Part shown: piece by piece, positions 25,314-33,291 of the stretch
Layout of the letters: each line of letters opens with the position of its first letter
Numbering within the stretch: position 1 is the stretch's first letter
NCBI GenBank assembly: GCA_000283575.1
Contig: AP012044.1
Location: 1,922,001 to 1,986,000, forward strand
Direction: 5' to 3'
Origin: Oscillibacter valericigenes Sjm18-20
Lineage (GTDB): Bacteria; Bacillota; Clostridia; Oscillospirales; Oscillospiraceae
DNA: 64,000 bases
Program-made: the position numbers and the translations under genes
The notes under the pieces: generated by a model
Seen by the model: the letters and a program-made list of their open reading frames with translations, nothing else
The model's database searches: none
What the model was told of the DNA's origin: nothing

Positions 25314-25662
25314 TATTTTCTCCACGGAGGAAACCCGCGAGGACGCCAAGCGGGAAAAGGTCACGAATATGCCGCTTTCAGAGCTGTACCGGTTCCCCGA
25401 TCATCCGTTTCAGGTGCGGGACGATGATTCCATGCGGGAAACCGTGGAGAGCATCAAGGAATACGGCGTGTTGGCTCCCGCTACCGACAGCCCCTTTGAA
25501 CAGATGATGGTGCAAAAGCTGAAATACGGGCGGGAGGAATAGCCTCCCGCCCCGCCCAAGGATCACCGCTGCTATGGCTGCTCTTATTACGGCACCTGCT
25601 GCGCCGGAACCTGTTACCGTGACCTCATCATCACGCCGAAGGTCAAAACACCGGAGAGATAA
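25270..25662 (+). pseudogene. ParB N-terminus fused to an unrelated tail
   Basis: A TTG at 25270, overlapping parA, opens a ParB-like N-terminus (MPLSELYRFPDHPFQVRDDD, SIKEYGVLAPA). At about 25485 it passes in frame into foreign sequence (SPFEQMMVQKLKYGREE), meets TAG at 25540, and continues in the same frame with a cysteine-rich stretch (RCYGCSYYGTCCAGTCYRD) to TAA at 25660. A deletion has joined parB to the end of another element gene of unknown family. The helix-turn-helix of ParB is lost. Confidence 0.7.
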
Positions 25663-25753
25663 CGGCGACACCTTGTTTCGGCTGAGCCTGCGTGATAAAA
25701 TAATTTATATAATCTTGTTCGGGGAAACCGTAAACACATCAGGAGTGAGGCAC

Positions 25754-26359
25754 ATGAAATTCAATGATAAATTGCAGCAATTACGAAAACAAAGAAATTT
25801 GACACAAGAAGAACTTGCTGACGTGCTATATGTATCCCGCACGGCTGTTTCCAAATGGGAATCGGGGCGTGGATATCCCAGCATTGATTTGCTCAAAGCA
25901 ATTTCAAAACTCTTCTCAGTATCGATTGACGAACTGCTTTCCGGTGAAGAACTGATATCCCTTGCCGAAACCGAAAGTAAAGAAAAAGCAGAAAGCTTCT
26001 CTGATATGGTTTTCGGAATACTCGACTGCACAATGGCATTGCTGTTTTTTCTGTCGTTCTTTGGACAGCAGGGAGACGGCATGAGATACAAGGTTTCGCT
26101 CATTGCTCTCACGGATGCTCCGGACTATAGTCGCATTCCGTATATTGTGTTGGTGCCGTTGACTGTTGTGTTTGGAATTGCGATCCTTGCTTTTCAAAGC
26201 TTTCATAATCGTATATGGGTGAAAAGTAAACTGCTGGTTTCTCTCATGCTCAGTATTTTGAGCGTGCTTATTTTTATAATCACTGGCCAACCTTATGCAA
26301 CTATATTTGTGTTTTGTTTGCTTATAATCAAAGGCGTTTTGCTTATAAAACAGCGATGA
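25754..26359 (+). CDS. XRE-family regulator with membrane helices
   Basis: A 201-residue protein starting at 25754 after an AGGAGTGAGG site. Residues 1-60 form a helix-turn-helix of the Cro/XRE type (LRKQRNLTQEELADVLYVSR, AVSKWESGRGYPSIDLLKAI). The C-terminal half has three or four hydrophobic helices. Membrane-tethered XRE proteins of this kind are common in Firmicutes, usually controlling a neighbouring gene; here the neighbour is a PAP2 fragment. Target unknown. Confidence 0.82.
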   Translation: MKFNDKLQQLRKQRNLTQEELADVLYVSRTAVSKWESGRGYPSIDLLKAISKLFSVSIDELLSGEELISLAETESKEKAESFSDMVFGILDCTMALLFFLSFFGQQGDGMRYKVSLIALTDAPDYSRIPYIVLVPLTVVFGIAILAFQSFHNRIWVKSKLLVSLMLSILSVLIFIITGQPYATIFVFCLLIIKGVLLIKQR

Positions 26360-26465
26360 CACGAATCGTGTCGCCGTTGTGACACTGCGATTCTTACAAC
26401 TTTATGGACCTCATGATAGGCTGATATCAGACTTGAAGTCTGAATAACAGAATGGGGATCAGAAA

Positions 26466-26660
26466 ATGAGAAAAAGCAATCGAATCAATTTTACTGTAAC
26501 GGGAGCCTTGTTTTTCCTTTTTGCCATATTCACAATCATGCTTATGTATGTGGATGTACAGCCTATAGGGCCAGAGGGATCTTGTGTCGGACTTGCAACG
26601 GTAAACAGATGGGTGTCTGAACTGCTGGGAGTCAATATGCTCCTGTACCACATTACTTAG
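26466..26660 (+). pseudogene. N-terminal stub of a PAP2-family membrane phosphatase
   Basis: 64 residues: one membrane helix (ALFFLFAIFTIMLMYV), then DVQPIGPEGSCVGLATVN and LLGVNMLLYHIT, a pattern known from clostridial PAP2 (phosphatidic acid phosphatase-like) proteins. A stop follows where the next membrane segments should begin, and the catalytic motifs are absent. Confidence 0.6.
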
Positions 26661-26753
26661 GAATTCAGGATACCAAAATATTTCTTCATGGGGAAAGCTC
26701 TCAAGCAAGCACTACATAAAAAAGATGGTATGAGCCGTCCCTGTAATTTGTCG

Positions 26754-26791
26754 AAGGAGGGGGTTTACGCTGTTGCGTAAACCCCCTCCTT
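26754..26791. repeat. 17-bp perfect inverted repeat, 4-base loop
   Basis: AAGGAGGGGGTTTACGC pairs without mismatch to GCGTAAACCCCCTCCTT across TGTT. No T run follows on the plus strand. It could be a terminator-like hairpin, or a remnant of an element end, next to a truncated gene. Confidence 0.6.
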
Positions 26792-27287
26792 CTCGAATTT
26801 AAGATTAAATCAGCAGAATAAGAAACAGGAAAGAAGCTTTCAATTTGGACCGCGTCAAGGAAAGTTCGCAATTTGGGACTCCAGGTCGCGAATTAAGCTG
26901 CGTTTAAAGGCAGTGCCTGAATGGATTTTGGGTTCAGGTATGCCCTGGAAGTAGGCTAGTCCTCGGCGTCATCCAAGAGGTAAGTAGTTACCAGCCGAAA
27001 ATAAGGATGTCGGATACCACTGGTGATGGAGTTTCCAGCCCTTGTTGCTTTGAACTTTTAATCAACTGAGAGTTAGCAGTTTTCGATGGCGTCATCATAC
27101 TGCTTCTCTGGAAAACACACCGGAAAAGCTCCGAAATCCAAAACATAAGGGGGAAGAGGTCAAAACAGCCGGGTGCCTTATGAGACGTTTGGTTTATTCG
27201 CTGCTATGATTGCTGTAAGAAGGAAAACCTTCCTATTTCATGGCGTACAAAGCTGCTCCAGAAAGTGTTTGTGCCTGTGGGCTGAGA
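26792..27287. other. intergenic stretch without a recognisable gene
   Basis: No frame with a ribosome site and family-like sequence was found on either strand. The DNA lies among decayed genes and is probably degraded mobile-element DNA. Confidence 0.4.
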
Positions 27288-27950
27288 TTATTTATTATTT
27301 TCGGGTGGGAGCTGCTTATAGCACCAAAACCAGTCTTGACAGCTTAAATTTTGTGAGGCCGGGTCATTTTGGCGGGCGAGCAGTTCATCATAAGTTTTGG
27401 GCGGAGGAACGAGTGTAGGCTGCCCGGGTTGCCAGTTAGCTGGAGTTACTACATGATCTTTGTCCGTCGTCTGCAACGCAGTCAACAAGCGTAGTATTTC
27501 AGGGATACTTCGTCCGTTGGTAAGCGGATAAATGAGGATGGCGCGAATAATCTGATTGGGGTCAATAAAAAATACATTTCGAACCGTTTCCTGTTTACTG
27601 ACATCCGGTGCAAGCATTCCATAGAGGTTTGCTATATCGCCCATACGGTCAGCGATCACAGGAAACGGAATCTGAATGCCCGTGGTTAAATAAATCGCGT
27701 AGACCCATGCCAGATGAGACGGATTGCTGTCTATGCTTAGTCCAAGAAGTTGTGTATTCTTCTCTGCAAAAAGTGATTCTGCATTGGCAAATGCAACGAA
27801 TTCTGTAGTACATACCGGCGTGAAATCACCAGGGTGGGAAAATAGAATCACCCATTTCCCTTTAAAATCAGACATTTTGACAGGCCCAAATGTAGTGACA
27901 GCAGTGAAATCAGGCGCTTTCATTCCTATACTTAAATGGTTCGCATCCAT
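27288..27950 (-). CDS. peroxiredoxin, Prx6/1-Cys type
   Basis: A 220-residue thioredoxin-fold peroxidase. The peroxidatic cysteine sits in FSHPGDFTPVCTTEF near residue 47, and the catalytic Arg region is ADRMGDIANLYGM. The long C-terminal extension after residue 160 (VVTPANWQPGQP) is the mark of the Prx6/AhpC2-like group. Two further cysteines near the C-terminus (LSCQDWFWCYKQ) could serve as resolving residues. GGAGGTTGAT precedes the ATG. It reduces hydrogen peroxide or alkyl peroxides in the cytoplasm and stands alone among mobile DNA, suggesting it came in as cargo. Confidence 0.9.
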   Translation of the reverse strand: MDANHLSIGMKAPDFTAVTTFGPVKMSDFKGKWVILFSHPGDFTPVCTTEFVAFANAESLFAEKNTQLLGLSIDSNPSHLAWVYAIYLTTGIQIPFPVIADRMGDIANLYGMLAPDVSKQETVRNVFFIDPNQIIRAILIYPLTNGRSIPEILRLLTALQTTDKDHVVTPANWQPGQPTLVPPPKTYDELLARQNDPASQNLSCQDWFWCYKQLPPENNK

Positions 27951-28252
27951 ACGATCAACCTCCGATGCTCCATTCTATGAAAGAGTCTCAGACAGCGTGA
28001 ATCAGTTTATTCAAGCCATTGGATTGCATGAATTCAAGTAATTCAGACTGAAACAGGAGATTGAGTATAATGGTGTTTGCAATTTGAAAAAGACATTGGA
28101 AAGCCATTGGCACTCCAAGAAAATGAATGGTGACAAAACATTTACAAAGGAGAAATTGCCCAATGGCTTAAGAAGTGACCTGAACCCGAAAAACTTCGTC
28201 AATAGGAATGTTAGTCACGATATGCTACAATAGAAAAAATGGAGTGATTGAT

Positions 28253-28516
28253 ATGAAGGTAAGGTTTACAGAAGAACAGATCATCAAGATTCTCAAGGAG
28301 CACGAGGGTGGCAAGAAGGCAGTGGATATTGTCCGTGAGTACAATATCACAGAACAGACTTTTTACCGTTGGAAAAGCAAATATGGCGGCATGGACGTTA
28401 GTGAAGCCAAGCGTCTGAAACAGCTTGAAGAAGAAAACCGTCGGCTGAAAGAAATGGTCGCCGACTTGTCTTTGGATAATAAGATATTAAAGGACGTGCT
28501 TTCAAAAAACGTCTGA
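28253..28516 (+). CDS. IS3-family transposase OrfA
   Basis: 87 residues: a helix-turn-helix ([37 protein letters not shown]) and a leucine-zipper-like coiled coil ([20 protein letters not shown]). It ends at a slippery A AAA AAC heptamer (28504-28510), where a -1 shift would fuse it to OrfB, as usual for the family. Confidence 0.92.
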   Translation: MKVRFTEEQIIKILKEHEGGKKAVDIVREYNITEQTFYRWKSKYGGMDVSEAKRLKQLEEENRRLKEMVADLSLDNKILKDVLSKNV

Positions 28517-28593
28517 AGCCTGCCGTAAAACGCAAAATAGCAGCCGGAGTACAGGAATGCTATGAAATCAGCGAGCGCCGCGCGTGCAGGCTA

Positions 28594-29343
28594 ATGGGGA
28601 TGAGCCAGAACAGCAAACGATACAAGCCGACCGATAAAAGCGGGGATACTTTGGTAACAGAACGGCTGAAGGCACTTTCGGTGCGCTGGAAACGATTTGG
28701 TTATCGCCGGTTACATGTCATGCTTCTGCGCGAAGGCTTTGAGATTAACCACACAAAAACATACAGGCTTTACAAGGATGCAGGATTAACCCTTCAGAAG
28801 CGAAGCAAAAAGAAGAAATATGAAAAGCGCGGCATGCCGGAACGCACCGCAAAAGAAATGAATGCTCGCTGGTCGATGGATTTTGTCAGCGACAGAACCA
28901 GATATGGCTCAAACATTCGCGTTCTGACCGTAATTGATGAAGTGACGCGGGAATGTCTGGCTCTTGAAGTGGATAGCTCTCTCTCCGGGCGGAGGGTATC
29001 GGCTGTTCTAAACCGGATCGCCTTGTTCCGGGGGCTGCTGAAAGAAATTCTGACCGATAACGGCTCTGAATTTACCAGTAATGTAATGAATGCCTGGGCG
29101 TACGATCACAAAGTGGAACACATCTTTACCGATCCTGGCTGCCCGACACAAAACGGGTATATTGAAAGTTTCAATGGCAAATTAAGAGATGAATGCCTCA
29201 ATCAAAACTGGTTTTCCAGTCTGTCAGAAGCAAAGAGTATTATCGAAGAATGGCGGTTGGAGTACAACAAACTCAGGCCTCACTCATCTCTTGGCAACTT
29301 GACGCCGGAAGAATATGCCTTGAAACTTTCAAGTTGTTACTAA
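28594..29343 (+). CDS. IS3-family transposase OrfB (DDE catalytic part)
   Basis: An integrase-core protein. It has [10 protein letters not shown] (first D), [10 protein letters not shown] (second D) and [16 protein letters not shown] (the E), completing the DDE triad. The frame is already open from the slippery site at 28504-28510, so the active enzyme is probably the OrfAB fusion 28253-29343. The C-terminal ~55 codons differ strongly from the second copy while the rest is nearly identical. Confidence 0.92.
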   Translation: MGMSQNSKRYKPTDKSGDTLVTERLKALSVRWKRFGYRRLHVMLLREGFEINHTKTYRLYKDAGLTLQKRSKKKKYEKRGMPERTAKEMNARWSMDFVSDRTRYGSNIRVLTVIDEVTRECLALEVDSSLSGRRVSAVLNRIALFRGLLKEILTDNGSEFTSNVMNAWAYDHKVEHIFTDPGCPTQNGYIESFNGKLRDECLNQNWFSSLSEAKSIIEEWRLEYNKLRPHSSLGNLTPEEYALKLSSCY

Positions 29344-29551
29344 CATTCCCTCTGCGCGAAATCAGGGGGCAGGTCAGAAGAGCACACCACAGGTCTCATA
29401 GATTTACTGCTAAAATGTATGAGAGAGCCGGGCTCCATTCTATCCTTGTATACAACCGAATAAATTCAATTTTAACTTGCATTTGCAGGAATTCGAAAAT
29501 AACGACCTTTTAAAATGTGCGATAATCGATAAAATAGCGTTACGTTTTTTC

Positions 29552-29580
29552 TTGACAGAGCATGGCGAAAGTGCTAGAAT
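29552..29580 (+). promoter_or_regulatory. promoter for the glycosyltransferase gene
   Basis: A consensus TTGACA at 29552-29557, exactly 17 bases, then TAGAAT at 29575-29580. It implies a leader of nearly 390 bases before the start at 29975. Confidence 0.65.
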
Positions 29581-29724
29581 TCGTTTGTAATTTTTCCAAT
29601 AGTGACAGACTAAAGTATTAAGTCGAGGGGCATGATATTATAGAATAGTTAATAACAGTTTATTTTTTCCTGAACCGTTCAGAATCTATAGCATGTCTCT
29701 TAAAGGACGTTTTACTTGCGTTCC

Positions 29725-29789
29725 CACAGATGATTCTTATAGATATGACTCTTCTGATGCAGATGACATAGTCATCTGTGTTTTGTTTT
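29725..29789 (+). promoter_or_regulatory. candidate attenuator in the glycosyltransferase leader
   Basis: CAGATGAC (29760-29767) pairs with GTCATCTG (29771-29778), followed by TGTTTTGTTTT, a terminator-like hairpin. A second copy of the left arm, CACAGATGA (29725-29733), can pair with the same right arm, so two exclusive folds are possible. No known riboswitch consensus was recognised in 29590-29974. Confidence 0.45.
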
Positions 29790-29974
29790 GCGCCGGGCGA
29801 AAAAAGGAGGCAGTGAGCCGCATTTGGTGCACTATGCAGGAACGCAATGACAGACATCTGTCGCCAATTGCAAAGATCACACTGGCCTGGAGGGCGAGAA
29901 CTCCTAAAAGGAACAATTATTCCCAGCAGCTGTGCATGGAAAGAATTTTGAGCTTACCATAGGAGGCTTTACCA

Positions 29975-31276
29975 TTGGAAACATTAAGATTTGTTATTAA
30001 CGTCAATATTGCAATTGTTGTGTTAATGACTGCCGCATATTTTTATCAGTACGTTTATACAATAATTGGATTGATCTTCAGAAAAGTCAGACCGGAGAAG
30101 GAAGCATATCAGCTTCATAGGTTTGCCACACTTATTTGCGCCCGAAACGAAGAGGGCGTGATAGGAGAACTGATTGACAGCCTTAAAAAGCAGAATTATC
30201 CTAGTGATTTGCTGGATATTTACGTTCTCGCAGACAACTGTACCGATAACACAGCGCGTACGGCCAGGGAAGCTGGCGCAATCGTCTATGAGCGTCAAAA
30301 CCAGACGCGGGTTGGCAAGGGATACGCGCTTGACCACCTGCTTTCCAAAATCAAAGACGACAAGGGGCAGGACGCTTACGACGGTTATTTCATCTTTGAT
30401 GCCGACAACATTGTCGACCCTAACTTTGTCGCCGAGATGAATAAGACGTTTGACAGAGGCTACGAAGTCATTACCTGCTACCGTAATTCCAAGAATTTCG
30501 GCGCCAACTGGATTACCGCCGGATACTCTATCTGGTTTCTGCGTGAAGCCAGATTCCTCAATTATCCACGGATGCTCCTTGGAAACTCGTGCGCGGTTTC
30601 TGGTACGGGATTCTTTGTGTCCCAGCGCATGATCGACGAAAATAACGGGTGGCCTTTCCATCTGCTTACGGAAGATATCCAGTTTTCGGTGCACTGTGTC
30701 ATCAAAGGACATAAGATTGGTTATTGCGACAGAGCGATTGTATATGATGAGCAGCCTACATCGTTCAGCCAGTCTTGGAGTCAACGGTTGCGCTGGGCGA
30801 AAGGCTTTTTTCAGGTCGATAAAAAATACATGCTCCATTTGGTCAAAGGCGTCTTTACTTCTCCAAATGCGAAAATGTCCTGCTATGACTTTTTGATGAC
30901 CGTAGCGCCCTGCGTGTTTCTGGTGGTGTTCGCTATCGTTTTCAATTTACTGATACTCGTAAGTGTTGCATTTCAACCGCATTTTTTGATGCACCTGATT
31001 GTTGTCCGAACTTCGCGATTCCTTGCCCTTGCGGTTGTTAACTTTTATATTGGTCTGGTGATTTATGGAGCACTTACGGTAGCCTGCGAGTGGAAACGGA
31101 TCAAAGCAACTTCCTGGCAGAAGGTGCGGTATATTTGGGCTTTTCCAATTTTTATGGCCACTTATGTACCCATTACGTTTGTGGCGTTAAAGCGTAATGT
31201 TAGTTGGACGCATATTGAGCACAACCCTGTGTCCAAGTTTGACATGCTTGCCACAGGAAGTCAGAGTGGACATTGA
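29975..31276 (+). CDS. processive family 2 glycosyltransferase, membrane-bound
   Basis: 433 residues. One N-terminal membrane helix is followed by a GT-A domain with LICARNEEGVIGELI, LADNCTDNTA (UDP binding), FIFDADNIVDP (metal-binding DxD), LLTEDIQFS (TED base) and QRLRWAKGF (QxxRW acceptor motif). Two or three C-terminal helices follow. The set matches hyaluronan/cellulose/poly-GlcNAc synthase relatives that extrude polysaccharide. TTG start after AGGAGG. It is alone between two IS copies, with no export or modification genes nearby. Sugar donor unknown. Confidence 0.88.
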   Translation: METLRFVINVNIAIVVLMTAAYFYQYVYTIIGLIFRKVRPEKEAYQLHRFATLICARNEEGVIGELIDSLKKQNYPSDLLDIYVLADNCTDNTARTAREAGAIVYERQNQTRVGKGYALDHLLSKIKDDKGQDAYDGYFIFDADNIVDPNFVAEMNKTFDRGYEVITCYRNSKNFGANWITAGYSIWFLREARFLNYPRMLLGNSCAVSGTGFFVSQRMIDENNGWPFHLLTEDIQFSVHCVIKGHKIGYCDRAIVYDEQPTSFSQSWSQRLRWAKGFFQVDKKYMLHLVKGVFTSPNAKMSCYDFLMTVAPCVFLVVFAIVFNLLILVSVAFQPHFLMHLIVVRTSRFLALAVVNFYIGLVIYGALTVACEWKRIKATSWQKVRYIWAFPIFMATYVPITFVALKRNVSWTHIEHNPVSKFDMLATGSQSGH

Positions 31277-31322
31277 AATAATTCTGTAGCATTTGTGGGA
31301 TATTCTAAAACTTAAATGTGTC

Positions 31323-31369
31323 AAAAACGCTGTATGCCCGCTGCGATTCCAGGGGTCATACAGCGTTTT
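31323..31369 (+). terminator. terminator after the glycosyltransferase gene
   Basis: The stem ACGCTGTATG/CATACAGCGT is closed over a loop of about 20 bases and followed by TTTTC. Confidence 0.75.
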
Positions 31370-31488
31370 CTCCATAAAAGCGCGAAGACAATTTTTTAAG
31401 AATATGAAGATAGCTTTTACAAATTTAATACACAGATAGTTACAATAAATTATGCCCCCGCTCCATAAGACAAATCGCACACGAAACG

Positions 31489-31524
31489 AGAATCACGTAT
31501 GGTCTGTTGGCCATGCGTGATTCT
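31489..31524. repeat. 14-bp hairpin near IS copy 2
   Basis: AGAATCACGTATGG pairs with CCATGCGTGATTCT (one wobble pair) across 8 bases. No T run follows. Its role is unknown; the surrounding 31370-31577 has no gene. Confidence 0.5.
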
Positions 31525-31610
31525 TGCTGCTTGCATGCAAAAGAGGAATTGCTCATGTAGGCTGCCGACATTGACAGTGACCTGCCCCCTGATTTCGCGC
31601 AGAGGGAATG

Positions 31611-32360
31611 TTAGTAACAACTTGAAAGTTTCAAGGCATATTCTTCCGGCGTCAGGTTGTCGAGAGAGGAATGCGGACTGATCCTGTTATATTCCAACCG
31701 CCAGTTTTCAATTATCTCCCTTGCCTCAGACAAGCTTTGAAACCAATGTTGGTTTAGGCATTCCGCGCGGAGTTTCCCGTTGAAGCTTTCTATGTAGCCG
31801 TTTTGCATGGGCTTTCCCGGATCTGTAAAAATGTGTTCCACTTTGTGATCGTACGCCCAGGCATTCATTACATTACTGGTAAATTCAGAGCCGTTATCGG
31901 TCAGAATTTCTTTCGGCAGCCCCCGGAACAAGGCGATCCGGTTTAGAACAGCCGATACCCTCCGCCCGGAGAGAGAGCTATCCACTTCAAGAGTCAGACA
32001 TTCCCGCGTCACTTCATCAATTACGGTCAGAACGCGAATGTTTGAGCCATATCTGGTTCTGTCGCTGACAAAATCCATCGACCAGCGAGCATTCATTTCT
32101 TTTGCGGTGCGTTCCGGCATGCCGCGCTTTTCATATTTCTTCTTTTTGCTTCGCTTCTGAAGGGTTAATCCTGCATCCTTGTAAAGCCTGTATGTTTTTG
32201 TGTGGTTAATCTCAAAGCCTTCGCGCAGAAGCATGACATGTAACCGGCGATAACCAAATCGTTTCCAGCGCACCGAAAGTGCCTTCAGCCGTTCTGTTAC
32301 CAAAGTATCCCCGCTTTTATCGGTCGGCTTGTATCGTTTGCTGTTCTGGCTGATCCCCAT
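31611..32360 (-). CDS. IS3-family transposase OrfB, copy 2
   Basis: As for copy 1, with the DDE landmarks [20 protein letters not shown] and [16 protein letters not shown]. Residues match copy 1 almost everywhere except a C-terminal block (GKPMQ..., [20 protein letters not shown]) that is strongly diverged. The last residues ([15 protein letters not shown]) are identical again. Confidence 0.92.
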   Translation of the reverse strand: MGISQNSKRYKPTDKSGDTLVTERLKALSVRWKRFGYRRLHVMLLREGFEINHTKTYRLYKDAGLTLQKRSKKKKYEKRGMPERTAKEMNARWSMDFVSDRTRYGSNIRVLTVIDEVTRECLTLEVDSSLSGRRVSAVLNRIALFRGLPKEILTDNGSEFTSNVMNAWAYDHKVEHIFTDPGKPMQNGYIESFNGKLRAECLNQHWFQSLSEAREIIENWRLEYNRISPHSSLDNLTPEEYALKLSSCY

Positions 32361-32437
32361 TAGCCTGCACGCGCGGCGCTCGCTGATTTCATAGCATTCC
32401 TGTACTCCGGCTGCTATTTTGCGTTTTACGGCAGGCT

Positions 32438-32701
32438 TCAGACGTTTTTTGAAAGCACGTCCTTTAATATCTTATTATCCAAAGACAAGTCGGCGACCAT
32501 TTCTTTCAGCCGACGGTTTTCTTCTTCAAGCTGTTTCAGACGCTTGGCTTCACTAACGTCCATGCCGCCATATTTGCTTTTCCAACGGTAAAAAGTCTGT
32601 TCTGTGATATTGTACTCACGGACAATATCCACTGCCTTCTTGCCACCCTCGTGCTCCTTGAGAATCTTGATGATCTGTTCTTCTGTAAACCTTACCTTCA
32701 T
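32438..32701 (-). CDS. IS3-family transposase OrfA, copy 2
   Basis: An 87-residue product identical to OrfA of copy 1, with the same slippery A6C site at its end. Fusion to OrfB by -1 frameshifting is expected. Confidence 0.92.
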   Translation of the reverse strand: MKVRFTEEQIIKILKEHEGGKKAVDIVREYNITEQTFYRWKSKYGGMDVSEAKRLKQLEEENRRLKEMVADLSLDNKILKDVLSKNV

Positions 32702-32782
32702 GTCAATCACTCCATTTTTTCTATTGTAGCATATCGTGACTAACATTCCTATTGACGAAGTTTTTCGGGTTCAGGTCAACAG

Positions 32783-33243
32783 TTTTTTAGATGGTCGGGG
32801 TGGAATTATAGAATTTAGAAAAAGCTATTCAAAACAATAGCTTACAGGCAGCCCGCAAGCTCTATCTTCATCAATTGCAAAGAAAAGCATATCCTGGGTT
32901 ATCGTTTGGGCAAAGCACGTCAGGTTGCATGGACACGGGATTTATAGTCACTCCAATCATCAAAAACATATGCCCACACTGTCATGGCACCCAAGACCGC
33001 GCTCCAAAACCAGCGGGAAATCACAACAAAAATCCGTTCACCCTTGGTCAATTTCATATCCTTTTGCCTGCTTTTTTCCAAATTAATCACCAACTCAGCT
33101 TTGAAGATTAGCATACATGCTCTCAGAAGTTACAACGCAAGAAAAACTACATGACGCCCCTGCGGCCTTTCTGAAATAAACCGGTACTCTATCATAGATT
33201 GGGCTTCCAGACAAGGGAATAATCGGTAAGCGGCGAACAAAAC
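32783..33243. other. intergenic stretch, no supported gene
   Basis: A reverse frame at 32920-33114 could encode a 64-residue peptide with one hydrophobic helix (WFWSAVLGAMTVWAYVF), but it lacks a properly spaced ribosome site. Nothing else was recognised. This is the right edge of the accessory region. Confidence 0.35.
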
Positions 33244-33272
33244 GGCTGGAAACCGAAAATCGGTTTCCAGCC
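33244..33272 (-). terminator. terminator of the pot operon
   Basis: GGCTGGAAACCGA pairs perfectly with TCGGTTTCCAGCC across 3 bases. On the minus strand GTTTTGTT follows. Confidence 0.8.
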
Positions 33273-33291
33273 ATTCTTCAAAGGCGTTTGC

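Larger units (their letters stand above)
28176..29376 (+). mobile_element. IS3-family insertion sequence, copy 1 (1201 bp, complete)
   Basis: The ends begin TGACCTGAACCC (left) and, on the opposite strand, TGACCTGCCCCC (right). The element is flanked by a 4-base direct repeat GAAG (28172-28175 and 29377-29380). It carries orfA, a slippery A6C site and orfB, all apparently intact. The second, inverted copy at 31578-32778 has exactly the same length. Confidence 0.93.
31578..32778 (-). mobile_element. IS3-family insertion sequence, copy 2 (1201 bp, complete, inverted)
   Basis: Same ends and length as copy 1, opposite orientation. Flanked by its own 4-base direct repeat ACAG (31574-31577 and 32779-32782). 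Because the two copies have different target duplications, each appears to have inserted on its own rather than as a composite transposon. Confidence 0.93.

Noticed and set aside
29590..29974. c-di-GMP riboswitch before the glycosyltransferase
   Set aside because: The conserved c-di-GMP-I core sequence was looked for by eye and is not present; only generic attenuator features remain.
28176..32778. Composite transposon carrying the glycosyltransferase
   Set aside because: Each IS copy has its own intact 4-base duplication (GAAG and ACAG). A composite transposition would leave a matching duplication only at the outer ends.
32920..33114. Small single-helix membrane peptide on the minus strand
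   Set aside because: Neither of its two ATGs has a properly spaced ribosome site; kept only as a remark on the intergenic stretch.
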